64,000 nt of DNA from Hyphomicrobium_A sp963722495 (GCA_963722495.1 CAVRND010000021.1:248001-312000); one strand, 5' to 3'; counted from the first letter of the stretch, positions 7,838 through 22,362 are shown. Numbers and translations: made by a program. Notes: generated from the sequence alone by a model not told the origin.

Positions 7838-7985
7838 TTCCATTCCTCAGAAACGACGATGGCCGGGACTATAGCGCCCGGCCATCGGTCTGAAGTGGCA
7901 AATGCAGGGTGAAACGCCGCCTCCGGCCGCTCCGTTGTCGAGTGAATCGACGCCTTCCAAGGGCTACGGAATATCTTGCGCCCTA

Positions 7986-8921
7986 TCAGGCATTTACAGG
8001 CGCTTCCAGCGAGGCCTCGTCGGGATCGGGCGCTTGTGCAGGGATGGCGTGCTCGACGGGCTTCTTGATCAGCGCGACCAAGGTGTAACTGATGATTAGC
8101 AGCAGGAACCAGGATCCAAACTTGCCCGCGCTGACGAGCGACCAGGCACTGCGTTGGCTGGGATAGAGCCAGGTTCTGGTGAATGTGCCGACGTTCTCGG
8201 CCACCCAGATGAACGCCGTGACGAGCAGGAGCCCCGGCAAGAGAGGCATCCACCGGTAGGATCGCCAGTTGACGAAATAGACCCGCGTGCGCGCGAACAG
8301 GACGGCAGCCGCGATGAAAAGCAGCCAGCGTATATCGGGCACGTAGTGGTGCGCGAAGAAGTTCGCGTAGATCGCGACGCTGAGGGCGACGAGCCAGGCG
8401 ATTGGCGGGTGCGCCTTGAACTCCAAGTGGAACAGGGTCCATGCGCGACACAGATAGCTGCCGATGCATGAGTACATAAAGCCAGAGAACAGCGGCACGC
8501 CGGCGATGCGAAAGAAGGAGTCGTCCGGATAGATCCAGGAGCCGACGGAGGTCTTGAAGATTTCCATCACCGTCCCGACCACGTGGTAGGCAGCGATGAC
8601 CTTGGCCTCCTCGATCGTCTCCAGTCCGAAACCGAGCAGTGATACCTGCAGAAAGAGAGCCGCGAGGAAGAGAAAGTCGTAGCGCGCCAATGCTGCATCG
8701 TGCGGATAGAAGAGGTACGTCCCGATGAGCAGGGAAAGCATCAGGGCGCCGAACAGACAGGCCCATGCCTGCTTCATGCCGAAGCGCAGGAACTCATACA
8801 GCGCCGACGACGCGGGGTAACGGCCCATCCGCGCGGCAATGCGCGCTTCGGCGTCGATGAACTGGCGCAGCACCGGCCAGGCCGACGCGCCGCTCTGCTC
8901 TATCGTCGTGTGGTCGTCCAC
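7986..8921 (-). CDS. DUF817 family integral membrane protein
   Basis: A 311-residue polytopic protein of the DUF817 (YoaT-like) family. About eight hydrophobic segments can be counted. Characteristic stretches are GFGLETIEEAKVIAAYH, FKTSVGSWIYPDD, GVPLFSGFMYSCIGSYLCR and AENVGTFTRTWLYP. Function in the family is unknown. Charged ends (an N-terminus of about 60 residues, and a C-terminal tail rich in Pro, Asp and Glu) are probably cytoplasmic. The start ATG is at 8921. It stands alone between bla and a frameshifted unknown gene, all on the minus strand. Confidence 0.88.
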   Translation of the reverse strand: MDDHTTIEQSGASAWPVLRQFIDAEARIAARMGRYPASSALYEFLRFGMKQAWACLFGALMLSLLIGTYLFYPHDAALARYDFLFLAALFLQVSLLGFGLETIEEAKVIAAYHVVGTVMEIFKTSVGSWIYPDDSFFRIAGVPLFSGFMYSCIGSYLCRAWTLFHLEFKAHPPIAWLVALSVAIYANFFAHHYVPDIRWLLFIAAAVLFARTRVYFVNWRSYRWMPLLPGLLLVTAFIWVAENVGTFTRTWLYPSQRSAWSLVSAGKFGSWFLLLIISYTLVALIKKPVEHAIPAQAPDPDEASLEAPVNA

Positions 8922-8985
8922 GGGATTGCCCGGGGCTGTTGTGGCTCCGCCCCAGCCTGCGCACCGACTGCGCCGAAAGTTCGGC

Positions 8986-9903
8986 TTAGCTGTCCTCGAT
9001 GTCGATCAGGCGGAGATGTCCGTCCGTGGCGAACTCCAGGCTGGCCGTCGTGGTGCCATCAAACCCGTCGTCGATCGAGATTTCGACGATACCGTCATCG
9101 CGAAACGATGCCCCAATCAGTCGTGGGGCTTCGCTTTTGCCGAAGTCAGGCCGAGCCGCCACCACGAGACGCGCCCCGGCTGCGACAAGCGCGTCGAGAG
9201 CGGGGATGACCTCGCGGGCGCGCGCGAGCGCTGGCGCGAAGCTCCCGGACGGGCCGGCGAAAAGGGAGTAGGCTCGGTCCATACTCGCTGGTTTCGACTG
9301 TATTGCGCCGGCCGCTCCGGTCTGAACGTGAACGTTCCGACCACCGGGTCGTCGAGGACGAGCGGCAGCGCGCTCCCCAGGATCGCACCGGGCTCTGCCG
9401 GCCCCACAATGTCCAGCGGGGTGCGACCGGCGAGTTTGTCGAATCCGCGCGCGAGTTCGGCTTCCGAAAATCCCGGCGATCCGAACGCGCTATCGGCGAT
9501 GACCCGAAACAGTTCATCGCCGGTTGTCGAGACATCGACGCCGCCCCCTAGAACGCGAAAGGTGCTTCCCTCGGCGGAGATGGCTTCGATGGACGTCCCC
9601 TCGGGTAGGGTGAACTCGTGCCAGGACAGCGTGCCGCTCGGATCGCGCCGGAGGAGCACGAAGGCTGTCCGCGCCAATGTGCCGGGCCAGGGGTTGCGAT
9701 CGGGCTGCGCCGAGTAGGGGTACCAGCGGCCCTCGCGATCGTTGCCGAACTGGTTTCGAACCAGCAGCACATATTTGCGATCTGCCGTCGCCGCGCGCGC
9801 TCGGATCGGCGGCGAGGTAGGCGTCGAGCGGCGCGGCGTCGCCGTCCACGGCCTTCGCCAGGAGTTGAAAGAGTGCAGTCCCGTAATCAGGATTGTCCGT
9901 CAT
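8986..9903 (-). CDS. Unrecognised protein, broken by two frameshifts
   Basis: Three consecutive minus-strand segments read as one protein of roughly 300 residues if two frameshifts are allowed. These are MTDNPDYGTALFQLLAKAVDG to about 9785, then RNQFGNDREGRWYPYS to about 9300, then AYSLFAGPSGSFAPALAR to the stop at 8986. The middle segment is the longest, with FTLPEGTSIEAISAEGS and PLVLDDPVVGTFTF. No catalytic motif or signal peptide is seen and no family is recognised. The start ATG at 9903 lies 43 bases after the rpoD terminator hairpin, so this gene is separated from rpoD transcription. It is either a real gene damaged by sequencing indels or a pseudogene. Confidence 0.5.
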
Positions 9904-9945
9904 CTTGGGCGCCGATCTCCGGAACAACGTCCGCGTGCCCCAAGC

Positions 9946-9975
9946 AAAAACCCCCGAGTTTGGCTCGGGGGTTTT
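9946..9975 (-). terminator. Rho-independent terminator of rpoD
   Basis: A perfect 8 bp stem (CCCCCGAG / CTCGGGGG) with a 5-base loop, flanked by A5 on the left and T4 on the right, so it can work in both directions. It lies 7 bases past the recovered rpoD stop at 9982-9984 and before the next minus-strand gene. Confidence 0.9.
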
Positions 9976-9981
9976 GCTCGA

Positions 9982-12030
<2,049 letters not shown>

Positions 12031-12238
12031 GGGCTCGTATCCCGCTCTATCAGCGCCTAACTGCGTCGCGACAATCCGTCGCGGCCATCACGGCATCGGT
12101 GAACCGCCTGCAGCTTGCGCAATCAGCCTGCTGGCGCCCCACCGTTATTCCCCCGTCGACCTTGACCCGCACCGCACGTGCAGGCCGCCGAGCCGTCACC
12201 TTGCCTGCCGCTCGCAAGGGCCGCGCCAATCCAACGCG

Positions 12239-14149
12239 TTAATCTGCGGATACAGGCTGTTCGCTTGCCCTGGCAAGCAGGCCTTGGATCTCGCAGATGC
12301 GCGCAAGCGCGTCCTCGGAGCCGTCCCGGTGGTAAGCCTGGACGGCTGCTTCGAGCGACTTCTGCAAGCCAACCTGCCTCTCATGCAGCGCGAGGGCGTG
12401 GCGCCAGCCAACTTCCACCTCGGCCCGCGGGGCATCAGGCTCTGCGAAACGATCGCTTCTATGCGTAACGGAGCGCTCGACAAGGTCAACGACCTTGCCG
12501 AGGCCCGTCACGCTCAATTGGGAGCGCAGACGCGTGCTGTCAAGATTATTATCCACAGCCTGGTGCGCCAGTATGGCATCGCGCAGGCGGGCGAGGGGCG
12601 CGGAGGCCAGGGTCATGGCGGCGATCTCCTCGGAATGCTCGTCGATCAGCCAGGGGTGATTGAGCAGCGTTTTGATCAGCAAAGCCTCGCGTGCCGGAGC
12701 GTGCTCGGCCTGGGCCGCAAGCTCCGGACTGGCGTTTGAGCGCCGCTGGGGCACGATTTGGGCGCTCTGGCCGAGGCGTGCGCGCTCGCGCACGCGCCAG
12801 TCGGGCGCAATGTTATTGCGTCGCCCGGCGCCGCCGGCGCCCTTGCGCGGGCCCTGGCCGCGGGCGATTTCGCGCACAACGGTGCGATTGAGGGCCCACA
12901 GGGTCTCGCGCAGCTCGCTTTCATAGTGGGTGCGCACGGTCGCGTCGCCGATCTTGGCCACCATGCCCTTGAGCCGGGCCTCGAAGGCGGCGCGCTGCTC
13001 GGGCGTCGACAAATCCTGATCCTGCGCCTCGCGCTCCCACAGGACGTCGAACAGGGCCCGCGTCTTGGCGAGCTCGTCGGCGAACGCTTGCGGGCCGCTC
13101 TGGCGCACGAGGTCGTCGGGATCGAGCCCGCCGGGCAGGAAGGCAAAGCGGACGCTGAAGCCGGGCTTCAGCAGCGGCAGCGCGGTTTCGACGGCGCGGA
13201 ACGCGGCCTTGCGGCCGGCGGCATCGCCGTCGAAGCAAAGGATCGGCTCGTCCGCCATGCGCCACAGCAGCTTGATCTGCTCCTCGGTCAGCGCCGTGCC
13301 GAGCGGCGCCACCGTCTCGCCGAAGCCCGCCTCCGTCAGCGCGATGACGTCCATGTAGCCTTCGACGGCGACGACGCGATCCTTGTCGTGCGCCGGCCCG
13401 CGCGCGCGGTGCGCGTTGAACAGCATCTGGCCCTTGTGGAAGAGCGGCGTGTCCGGCGAGTTCAGATACTTGGCCGGCGCGTTGGCATCGAGCGCGCGCC
13501 CGCCGAAGGCGATGACGCGGCCGCGCAGGTCGGTGATGGGGAACGTCACGCGGTGGCGGAAGCGGTCGTAGGCGACGGGGATGTCGTCGCCGCCGATCAG
13601 CATGCCGGACGCGATCATCTCCTCGACCTTGAAGCCGGCATTGGCCAGGTGCGTGCGCAGGGCGGCACGGTCGTTGGGCGCATAGCCGAGGCGGAAGGTG
13701 GCGATCGTCTCGCGCGTCAGCCCGCGCTTTTCGAGATAGCGGCGCGCCTCGGCGCCGGCGCCGGTCATCAGCGCCGCTTGGAAGAAGTCCGCCGACATCT
13801 CGACGATGCGATACAGCCGCTCGCGCTCGTCCTCGCGCGCCTCATCGCGCGGCCCGAGCTTGGGCATCGGCACGCCCGCTTCCTCGGCCAGGCGCTCGAC
13901 GGCCTCGGGAAACGACAAGCCGTCGGTCTTCATCACGAAACCGAAGATGTCGCCGTGCTCGCCGGTGGCGAAGCAATGATAGAAGCCCTTCTGGTCGTTG
14001 ACCGTGAAGGACGGCGTCTTCTCCATCTTGAACGGCGACAGGCCCTTGAACTCGCGCCCGGCGCGCTTCAGCGAAACCTTGCGGCCCACGACCTGGCTGA
14101 CGCTGAGCCGCGCCCGTATTTCATCCAGGAAATTGGGTGGATAGCGCAT
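12239..14149 (-). CDS. dnaG: DNA primase DnaG
   Basis: A complete 636-residue primase. The N-terminal CHC2-type domain (about 1-100) leads into the TOPRIM/RNA polymerase core (YLNSPDTPLFHKGQMLFN, VVAVEGYMDVIALTEAGF, ILCFDGDAAGRKAA with the metal-binding acidic residues). The C-terminal DnaB-binding part is poorly conserved. Of the four usual zinc ligands only one Cys remains: the region reads GLSPFKMEKTPSF and YHCFATGEHGD, where typical primases have CPFH and CFGC. Such loss is seen in other alphaproteobacterial primases. The gene lies 208 bp upstream of rpoD on the same strand; no other gene was seen in that gap. Confidence 0.96.
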   Translation of the reverse strand: MRYPPNFLDEIRARLSVSQVVGRKVSLKRAGREFKGLSPFKMEKTPSFTVNDQKGFYHCFATGEHGDIFGFVMKTDGLSFPEAVERLAEEAGVPMPKLGPRDEAREDERERLYRIVEMSADFFQAALMTGAGAEARRYLEKRGLTRETIATFRLGYAPNDRAALRTHLANAGFKVEEMIASGMLIGGDDIPVAYDRFRHRVTFPITDLRGRVIAFGGRALDANAPAKYLNSPDTPLFHKGQMLFNAHRARGPAHDKDRVVAVEGYMDVIALTEAGFGETVAPLGTALTEEQIKLLWRMADEPILCFDGDAAGRKAAFRAVETALPLLKPGFSVRFAFLPGGLDPDDLVRQSGPQAFADELAKTRALFDVLWEREAQDQDLSTPEQRAAFEARLKGMVAKIGDATVRTHYESELRETLWALNRTVVREIARGQGPRKGAGGAGRRNNIAPDWRVRERARLGQSAQIVPQRRSNASPELAAQAEHAPAREALLIKTLLNHPWLIDEHSEEIAAMTLASAPLARLRDAILAHQAVDNNLDSTRLRSQLSVTGLGKVVDLVERSVTHRSDRFAEPDAPRAEVEVGWRHALALHERQVGLQKSLEAAVQAYHRDGSEDALARICEIQGLLARASEQPVSAD

Positions 14150-14321
14150 GGCTTCGCCTGCAGGAGCCGAATCGGACCGATGTAAACGTATGACGCGATT
14201 CGCCTGCGCTCAGGCGTGGCGCAAGCGCCCTATCCTGGATATGAACAGGGCCGCCTTGAACATCGCTAAGTATCATCCCGGGCTCCTCCCCGGGATGACG
14301 CTGAGGGACACGTCCCTGGCG

Positions 14322-14771
14322 CTACTTCAGCAGGTCCTTGGTGAGGGCGCTGGCCTTGCCGAAGTCCATCTGGCCGGCGTACTTGGCCTTCAGCGCCGCC
14401 ATCACCTTGCCCATGTCCTTGGGACCAGCGGCGCCGGTCTCCTTGATGGCAGCCGCGATGGCAGCCTTGGCGTCGGCCTCGCTCATCTGCGCCGGCATGT
14501 AGCCCTCGATGACGGCGATCTCGGCCGCTTCCTTGGCGGCGAGCTCCGGGCGCCCACCGGCCGTGAACTGCTCGATGGAATCGCGCCGCTGCTTGATCAT
14601 CTTCGCCATCACCGAGAGGATCTCGGCGTCGGTGATCTTGTCCTTGCCGGACGGGCGCGCGTCGATGTCGGCCGACTTGATGGCCGAGTTGATGAGGCGC
14701 AGCGTGCCGACGCGATCCTTGTCGCCGGCCTTCATCGCCGTCTTCAGGTCGTCGTTGATTTTGTCGCGCAT
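14322..14771 (-). CDS. GatB/YqeY domain-containing protein
   Basis: A 149-residue stand-alone YqeY protein (MRDKINDDLKTAMKAGDKDR, TLRLINSAIKSADID, EIAVIEGYMPAQMSEAD, MGKVMAALKAKYAGQMDFGKAS). It matches the C-terminal tail domain of amidotransferase subunit GatB, which contacts tRNA. Free-standing versions are thought to touch tRNA or aminoacylation, but the precise function is unsettled. Its length is full for the family. It is transcribed away from carA and upstream of dnaG, the usual order in Hyphomicrobiales. A 172 bp gap with a short inverted repeat (ATCCCGGG / CCCGGGAT near 14275-14297) separates it from dnaG. Confidence 0.93.
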   Translation of the reverse strand: MRDKINDDLKTAMKAGDKDRVGTLRLINSAIKSADIDARPSGKDKITDAEILSVMAKMIKQRRDSIEQFTAGGRPELAAKEAAEIAVIEGYMPAQMSEADAKAAIAAAIKETGAAGPKDMGKVMAALKAKYAGQMDFGKASALTKDLLK

Positions 14772-14835
14772 CGTCGGCCTCCATTCGTCGGTAGCGTTGT
14801 TTAGGGGTGGGGTCCCGGCAGCGCAAGGCGCGGTG

Positions 14836-14864
14836 TTGACCCGCAGGGGCGCTTCTCCTAGGTT
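14836..14864 (+). promoter_or_regulatory. Candidate sigma-70 promoter of carA
   Basis: TTGACC at 14836-14841 and TAGGTT at 14859-14864, separated by 17 bases, lie about 100 bases upstream of carA in the region between it and the divergent yqeY gene. The -35 is close to consensus and the -10 matches moderately. This is a visual match only. Confidence 0.35.
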
Positions 14865-14960
14865 CCGCCCGCATTCTCCCTATCTGCCTCGCGCCCGCAC
14901 GGCGCGCTTCGCCTGCGCCCGTAGCGCCGCCACGCGCGAACGCCGGAGCCGCCCTTGACG

Positions 14961-16151
14961 ATGACGCCGATCGATCCGCCGCCGCCCTGGGCCGACGCCC
15001 CGTCGACCGCGCGTCTTGTTTTATCCGACGGCACCGTCATTTCCGGAACGGGCCTCGGCGCCACCGGCTCGGCCGTGGGCGAGGTCTGCTTCAACACGGC
15101 GATGACCGGCTACCAGGAGATCCTCACCGATCCTTCCTATGCCGGGCAGATCATCACCTTCACCTTCCCGCACATCGGCAACGTCGGCGCCAACAACGAG
15201 GACACCGAGACCTCGAACCTCGCCGCCCGCTCGGGCGTGCGCGGCTGCGTGCTGCGCGCGCCGATCACCGGCCCCTCGAGCTATCGCTCGGCCGAGCACC
15301 TCGACCGCTGGCTCAAGTCGCGCGGCATCATCGGCATCGCCGGCGTCGACACGCGCGCACTCACGGCGCGCATCCGCGATCAGGGGACGCCCAACGGCGT
15401 CATCGCGCACGAGCCGTCGGGCAAGTTCGACATCGCCAAGCTGAAGGCGGAAGCCGCCGCGTGGCCGGGCCTCGACGGCATGGACCTCGTGCCCGACGTG
15501 ACGAGCGGCCAGAGCTATTCCTGGGACGAGACGCGCTGGGTGTGGGGCGATGGGTACGGGCGCGAAGAGAACGCGCCGTTCCATGTCGTCGCCGTCGACT
15601 ACGGCTTGAAGCGCAACATCCTGCGCTGCCTCGCCAGCGCCGGTTGCAAGGTGACGGTCGTCCCGGCGACGACCCAGGCCGCCGACATCCTCGAGCGCAA
15701 GCCCGACGGCGTGTTCCTGTCCAACGGTCCGGGCGATCCGGCCGCGACCGGCAAGTACGCGGTGCCGGAGATTCAGAAGCTCGTGTCGTCGGGGCTGCCG
15801 GTGTTCGGCATCTGCCTCGGCCATCAGATGCTGGCGCTGGCGCTGGGCGCCAAGACGCACAAGATGCGCCAGGGCCATCACGGCGCCAACCATCCGGTGA
15901 AGGACTTCACCACCGAGAAGGTGGAGATCACGTCCATGAACCACGGCTTCACCGTCGACCGCGCGACGCTGCCGGCCGGCGTCGAGGAAACGCACATCTC
16001 GCTGTTCGACGGCACCAACTGCGGGCTGCAGCTGAAGGACAAGCCGGTGTTCTCGGTGCAGTACCACCCGGAGGCCTCGCCCGGCCCGCAGGACAGCCAC
16101 TACCTGTTCGAGCGCTTCGTCGAACTGATGCGCCGCCAGAAGGCGGGTTGA
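14961..16151 (+). CDS. carA: Carbamoyl-phosphate synthase small (glutaminase) subunit
   Basis: A 396-residue CarA. The N-terminal CPSase_sm domain (LVLSDGTVISGTGLGATGS, FNTAMTGYQEILTDPSYAGQ) is followed by a class I glutamine amidotransferase domain with the nucleophile Cys in PVFGICLGHQ and the His/Glu pair in QYHPEASPGP. It releases ammonia from glutamine and passes it to CarB for carbamoyl phosphate, the precursor of arginine and pyrimidines. The ATG at 14961 is preferred to a TTG two codons upstream. carB lies 1.7 kb downstream, separated by two tandem genes for exported proteins instead of following directly. Confidence 0.97.
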   Translation: MTPIDPPPPWADAPSTARLVLSDGTVISGTGLGATGSAVGEVCFNTAMTGYQEILTDPSYAGQIITFTFPHIGNVGANNEDTETSNLAARSGVRGCVLRAPITGPSSYRSAEHLDRWLKSRGIIGIAGVDTRALTARIRDQGTPNGVIAHEPSGKFDIAKLKAEAAAWPGLDGMDLVPDVTSGQSYSWDETRWVWGDGYGREENAPFHVVAVDYGLKRNILRCLASAGCKVTVVPATTQAADILERKPDGVFLSNGPGDPAATGKYAVPEIQKLVSSGLPVFGICLGHQMLALALGAKTHKMRQGHHGANHPVKDFTTEKVEITSMNHGFTVDRATLPAGVEETHISLFDGTNCGLQLKDKPVFSVQYHPEASPGPQDSHYLFERFVELMRRQKAG

Positions 16152-16367
16152 GGCCCAGCGCCTTCCCGTTTTCCGGCCCGCGCGGCTCGCTTTACCCTAC
16201 GAAACATTAATTCCGCCGGGGCTGCCGCCTTGCGCGGCGGTCGTTATAGTGTTGCGTCTGTCGGGAAGATTGGGACGTAAGTCGTGGCAAAAATTCCCGA
16301 GGCACAGTAAGCAGGCGGCGCCGACGGCCAATTAGAAGCCCAACGGCGTCACGAACGGGAGGAATTG

Positions 16368-16955
16368 ATGCAGCGCTGCGCTGTTATTTGCGCGATCGCG
16401 GCCTTGGCCGCGGCACCGGCCGTTGCCGACGAAGCCTGCAGGGAGCAGGTCGCCGCCGCCTTCAACAAGCAGCGCTCCTCGCGCGTCTTCACCATGGCCT
16501 CGGAGATGAAGACACCCTCCGGCCCGGTGCAGATCAAGGTCGAGTATCAGCCTCCCGACCGCATGCGCCAGACCGTCATGGCGCCCGGTCAACAGCCGCT
16601 CGAGACCGTGCTCTACGGCCAGCGCGCCTACAGCCGCCAGGGCGCCAAGTGGGAGGAGCTGATGCCGGCCGTGGCGCAGACGATCATCGCGCAGGTGCGC
16701 GCGGCCGTCGTCGATCCGCCCAAGGATGTCGGCAATTTCGACTGCCTCGGCACGACGACGCTCGACGGCAAGGAATATCTCGCCTATCGCAGCGTCGAGA
16801 AGCAGGCCGATGCCGGCGCCGCCACCGGTGCGCCAGTGCTTCACCGCACGATCTACGTCGATCCCAAGACGGGCCTGCCGGCGATCAACATCGTCGCCGG
16901 CGACACGCCCAGCTCCGAGGCGGTCTTCAAGGCGACCTACGACTATCCGGCCTAG
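16368..16955 (+). CDS. Exported protein of unknown function, paralogue 1 of a tandem pair
   Basis: A 195-residue protein with a clear signal peptide (QRCAVICAIAALAAAPAVA, cleavage about residue 21). The mature part has a LolA-like feel: short beta-strand stretches such as PVQIKVEYQPPDRMRQTV, TVLYGQRAYSRQGAKWEEL, FDCLGTTTLDGKEYLAYRS and TIYVDPKTGLPAINIVAGD, ending KATYDYPA. The next gene shares the same landmarks, so the two are tandem duplicates. The ATG at 16368 follows GGGAGGAAT at good spacing. No family is assigned with certainty; a lipid- or lipoprotein-binding periplasmic protein is one possibility. Confidence 0.7.
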   Translation: MQRCAVICAIAALAAAPAVADEACREQVAAAFNKQRSSRVFTMASEMKTPSGPVQIKVEYQPPDRMRQTVMAPGQQPLETVLYGQRAYSRQGAKWEELMPAVAQTIIAQVRAAVVDPPKDVGNFDCLGTTTLDGKEYLAYRSVEKQADAGAATGAPVLHRTIYVDPKTGLPAINIVAGDTPSSEAVFKATYDYPA

Positions 16956-17053
16956 CTCGCAGATCGAGGACCATCCGGATGCGCCGCTGGTGAAAATGAG
17001 ATAGGCGCCGCCTCAGGGTTCCGCGCCGGTACGAGTATCGAGGACGAGTGAAG

Positions 17054-17742
17054 ATGGAGAAGCAGACAATGCGCCGGTTGCTGACGGCCCTGGCCCTGAT
17101 CATCGCGGCCGGCCCAGCCGCCCATGCCGCTTGCAAGGACGAGGTCGCCTCGGCGCTCGAACGGCAGCGCAAGACCAGCGGCTTCCGCATGCAGACCAAG
17201 ATGCTCTCCGAGCAGGGCCTGGTCAACATGACGGTCGACTACATGCTGCCCGACCGCATGCGCCAGGTCGTCACCTCGACCACGGATCCCAAGCCGGTCG
17301 AGACCATCGTCATCGGCAAGGACGCCTGGAGCCGCCTCGAGGGCGAGCAGTGGCGCCCGCTGCACCCGCAGATCGCCGACGCGCTCGCCGCCCAGATGCA
17401 GGAGACGCTGGGCGATGACCCCGGCACGCTCGGCGACTTCGAATGCCTCGGCAAGCAGCCGGTCGCCGACAAGAACTTCCTCGCCTACCAGGGCGAGAAC
17501 GTCGACCCGGCCCGAAGGACCTCAGCCCAGGCCAGGCCGCGAAGCCGAAGCTGCCCGACCGTCCGGTGCGCGTCATCTACGTCGACCCGACCACGGGCCT
17601 GCCCATGCGCAGCATCTTTGCGCGCGCCGACAAGCTCGATAAGCCGATCTTCGAGGCGATCTACAGCTATCCGGCCGACATCAAGGTCGACGCGCCGCAA
17701 GCACCGGGCGCACCGGTCGACACGCCGCCCGCGAAGAAGTAA
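17054..17742 (+). CDS. Exported protein of unknown function, paralogue 2 (one frameshift)
   Basis: A second member of the tandem pair. The signal peptide is MRRLLTALALIIAAGPAAHA. The mature part repeats the landmarks of the upstream gene: MTVDYMLPDRMRQVVT, TIVIGKDAWSRLEGEQW, FECLGKQPVADKNFLAYQ, then after a frame change near 17512 RVIYVDPTTGLPMRSI and IYSYPADIKV. A Pro-rich tail ends in PPAKK. Start candidates are the ATG at 17054 and the ATG at 17069; both keep the signal peptide. The frameshift sits in a GC-rich run (CCCGAAGGA) and is probably a sequencing indel. Confidence 0.66.
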
Positions 17743-17786
17743 GTCGTCGCCGAGCTAACCGCGGTTTTTCCCGCACAATTTTCGCG

Positions 17787-17809
17787 CGCACCGGCCCGTA
17801 GCCGGTGCG
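17787..17809. other. Hairpin upstream of carB
   Basis: A perfect 9 bp stem (CGCACCGGC / GCCGGTGCG) with loop CCGTA, 65 bases before the carB start. There is no U-tract after it, so it is not a typical terminator. It could be an attenuation or leader structure in the carB mRNA, or mark the end of the upstream unknown gene. No function is assigned. Confidence 0.4.
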
Positions 17810-17874
17810 TGCGTGCGAGTGCGCGAATTCGGGCTATAGCCAAAGCCGCGCGATCATGAATAAAAGGCCGCCTC

Positions 17875-21233
<3,359 letters not shown>

Positions 21234-21347
21234 TCATCGGGATCGCCCGTCCGTCCGGACGGTGCGGTCCATTCACACGTTGGCAGCAACGAGTGTCGGT
21301 GGTCCTGGCAGCCATGCCAGGCCTATGGGAGATGTTAGGTTATGACT

Positions 21348-21821
21348 ATGGAACGGGTCCCGATGACCATAGAGGGCTTCCGCACGCTTGAAGCGGAGCT
21401 GCAGCGCCTCAAATCGGAAGAGCGCCCCCGTATCATTCAGGCGATCTCGGAAGCGCGCGCCCACGGCGACCTGTCCGAGAACGCCGAGTACCACGCCGCC
21501 AAGGAGCAGCAGGGCCTCAACGAGGCGCGCGTGGCCGACATCGAGGATCGCATCAGCCGCGCCGACGTCATCGACACGTCGAAGTTGTCCGGCACCACCG
21601 TGAAGTTCGGGGCGACCGTGACGCTGGTCGACGAGGACACCGACGAGAAGGTCAAATACAAGATCGTCGGCGACAGCGAGGCGAGCGTGCGCGACGGCAA
21701 GATCTCGATCTCCTCGCCCATCGCGCGGGCGCTGATCGGCAAGTCGAAGAACGACACCGCCGAGGTGACGACGCCCAAGGGCGCGCGCTCCTACCAGATC
21801 CTCAAGATCGAGTGGAAGTAG
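21348..21821 (+). CDS. greA: Transcription elongation factor GreA
   Basis: A 157-residue GreA. The coiled-coil domain holds the catalytic tip GDLSENAEYHAAKEQQG (Asp and Glu both present), followed by the FKBP-like domain with FGATVTLVDEDTDEKVKYKI and SISSPIARALIGKSKND. It rescues backtracked RNA polymerase by stimulating transcript cleavage. The start is taken as the second of two near-adjacent ATGs because MERVPMTIEGF aligns with the family start MQAIPMT; an AGG lies 8 bases before it. The gene follows carB, as is usual in this order. Confidence 0.95.
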   Translation: MERVPMTIEGFRTLEAELQRLKSEERPRIIQAISEARAHGDLSENAEYHAAKEQQGLNEARVADIEDRISRADVIDTSKLSGTTVKFGATVTLVDEDTDEKVKYKIVGDSEASVRDGKISISSPIARALIGKSKNDTAEVTTPKGARSYQILKIEWK

Positions 21822-21823
21822 CT

Positions 21824-21882
21824 ATCTCCCTCTCCCCGGTCCATGCGGAGCATGGCTTCGCCATGACCGGGGGAGAGGGGAT
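21824..21882. terminator. Long inverted repeat between convergent greA and lrp
   Basis: Arms of about 21 bp (ATCTCCCTCTCCCCGGTCCATG and its near-complement CATGACCGGGGGAGAGGGGAT) surround a 16-base centre that itself contains CATG repeats. The structure fills the whole gap between two convergent genes and reaches the lrp stop codon. It lacks a U-run. It probably acts as a bidirectional terminator or mRNA 3' stabiliser, and its CCCTCTCCCCGG core resembles dispersed intergenic repeats common in Hyphomicrobiales. Confidence 0.6.
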
Positions 21883-22362
21883 CACTTTCCCGGGACGGAG
21901 ATGGGCACGCCAGGCTCGCGCTTGGCGCGGCGGATGGTGAGGAACGTCTTGACGCTGGCGACGTTGGGCGCCGCGGTCAGGTCCTCGAGCACGAAGGCCT
22001 GGAAGGCGGGCAGGTCCTTGGCCACGCACTTCAGCATGTAGTCGCTTTCGCCCGACAGCATGTAGGCCTCGCGCACGATGGGCCAGCCGAGCGCCAGGTT
22101 CTCGAAGGCGCGCAAGCTCGTTCTCGGCCTGGTTATGCAACCCGACCATGGCGAAGGCAGTGAGCTCGAAGCCGAGCGCCGCCTCGTCGAGCAGCACGGT
22201 GTAGCCGGCGATCAGCCCGGCCTGCTCCAGCGCCCGCACGCGGCGCAGGCACGGCGGCGCCGACAGCCCGACGCGCGAGGCCAGCGCCACGTTGGTCATG
22301 CTGCCGTCGGCCTGCAGCTCTTTGAGGATGCGCCAATCGACGGGGTCCAGGCGCACGGCCAT
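21882..22362 (-). CDS. Lrp/AsnC family transcriptional regulator (one frameshift)
   Basis: About 159 residues over two frames. The N-terminal winged helix is DPVDWRILKELQADGSMTN then VALASRVGLSAPPCLRRVRALE, with the rest of that domain to about residue 60. The RAM effector-binding domain follows (AGYTVLLDEAALGFELTAF, then after a frame change near 22117 AYMLSGESDYMLKCVAKDLP and VKTFLTIRRAKREPGVPI). Such regulators bind amino acids and control their metabolism. Joining the frames gives the family's normal length, so the break is likely a sequencing indel. It is convergent with greA and divergent from the ELM1-like gene. Confidence 0.88.

Noticed and set aside
12758..14185. A long plus-strand open frame opposite dnaG
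   Set aside because: Antisense shadow of a complete primase with all core motifs; no recognisable domain.
15021..16100. A long minus-strand open frame opposite carA
   Set aside because: Antisense shadow of a complete CarA; composition typical of mirrored high-GC codons.
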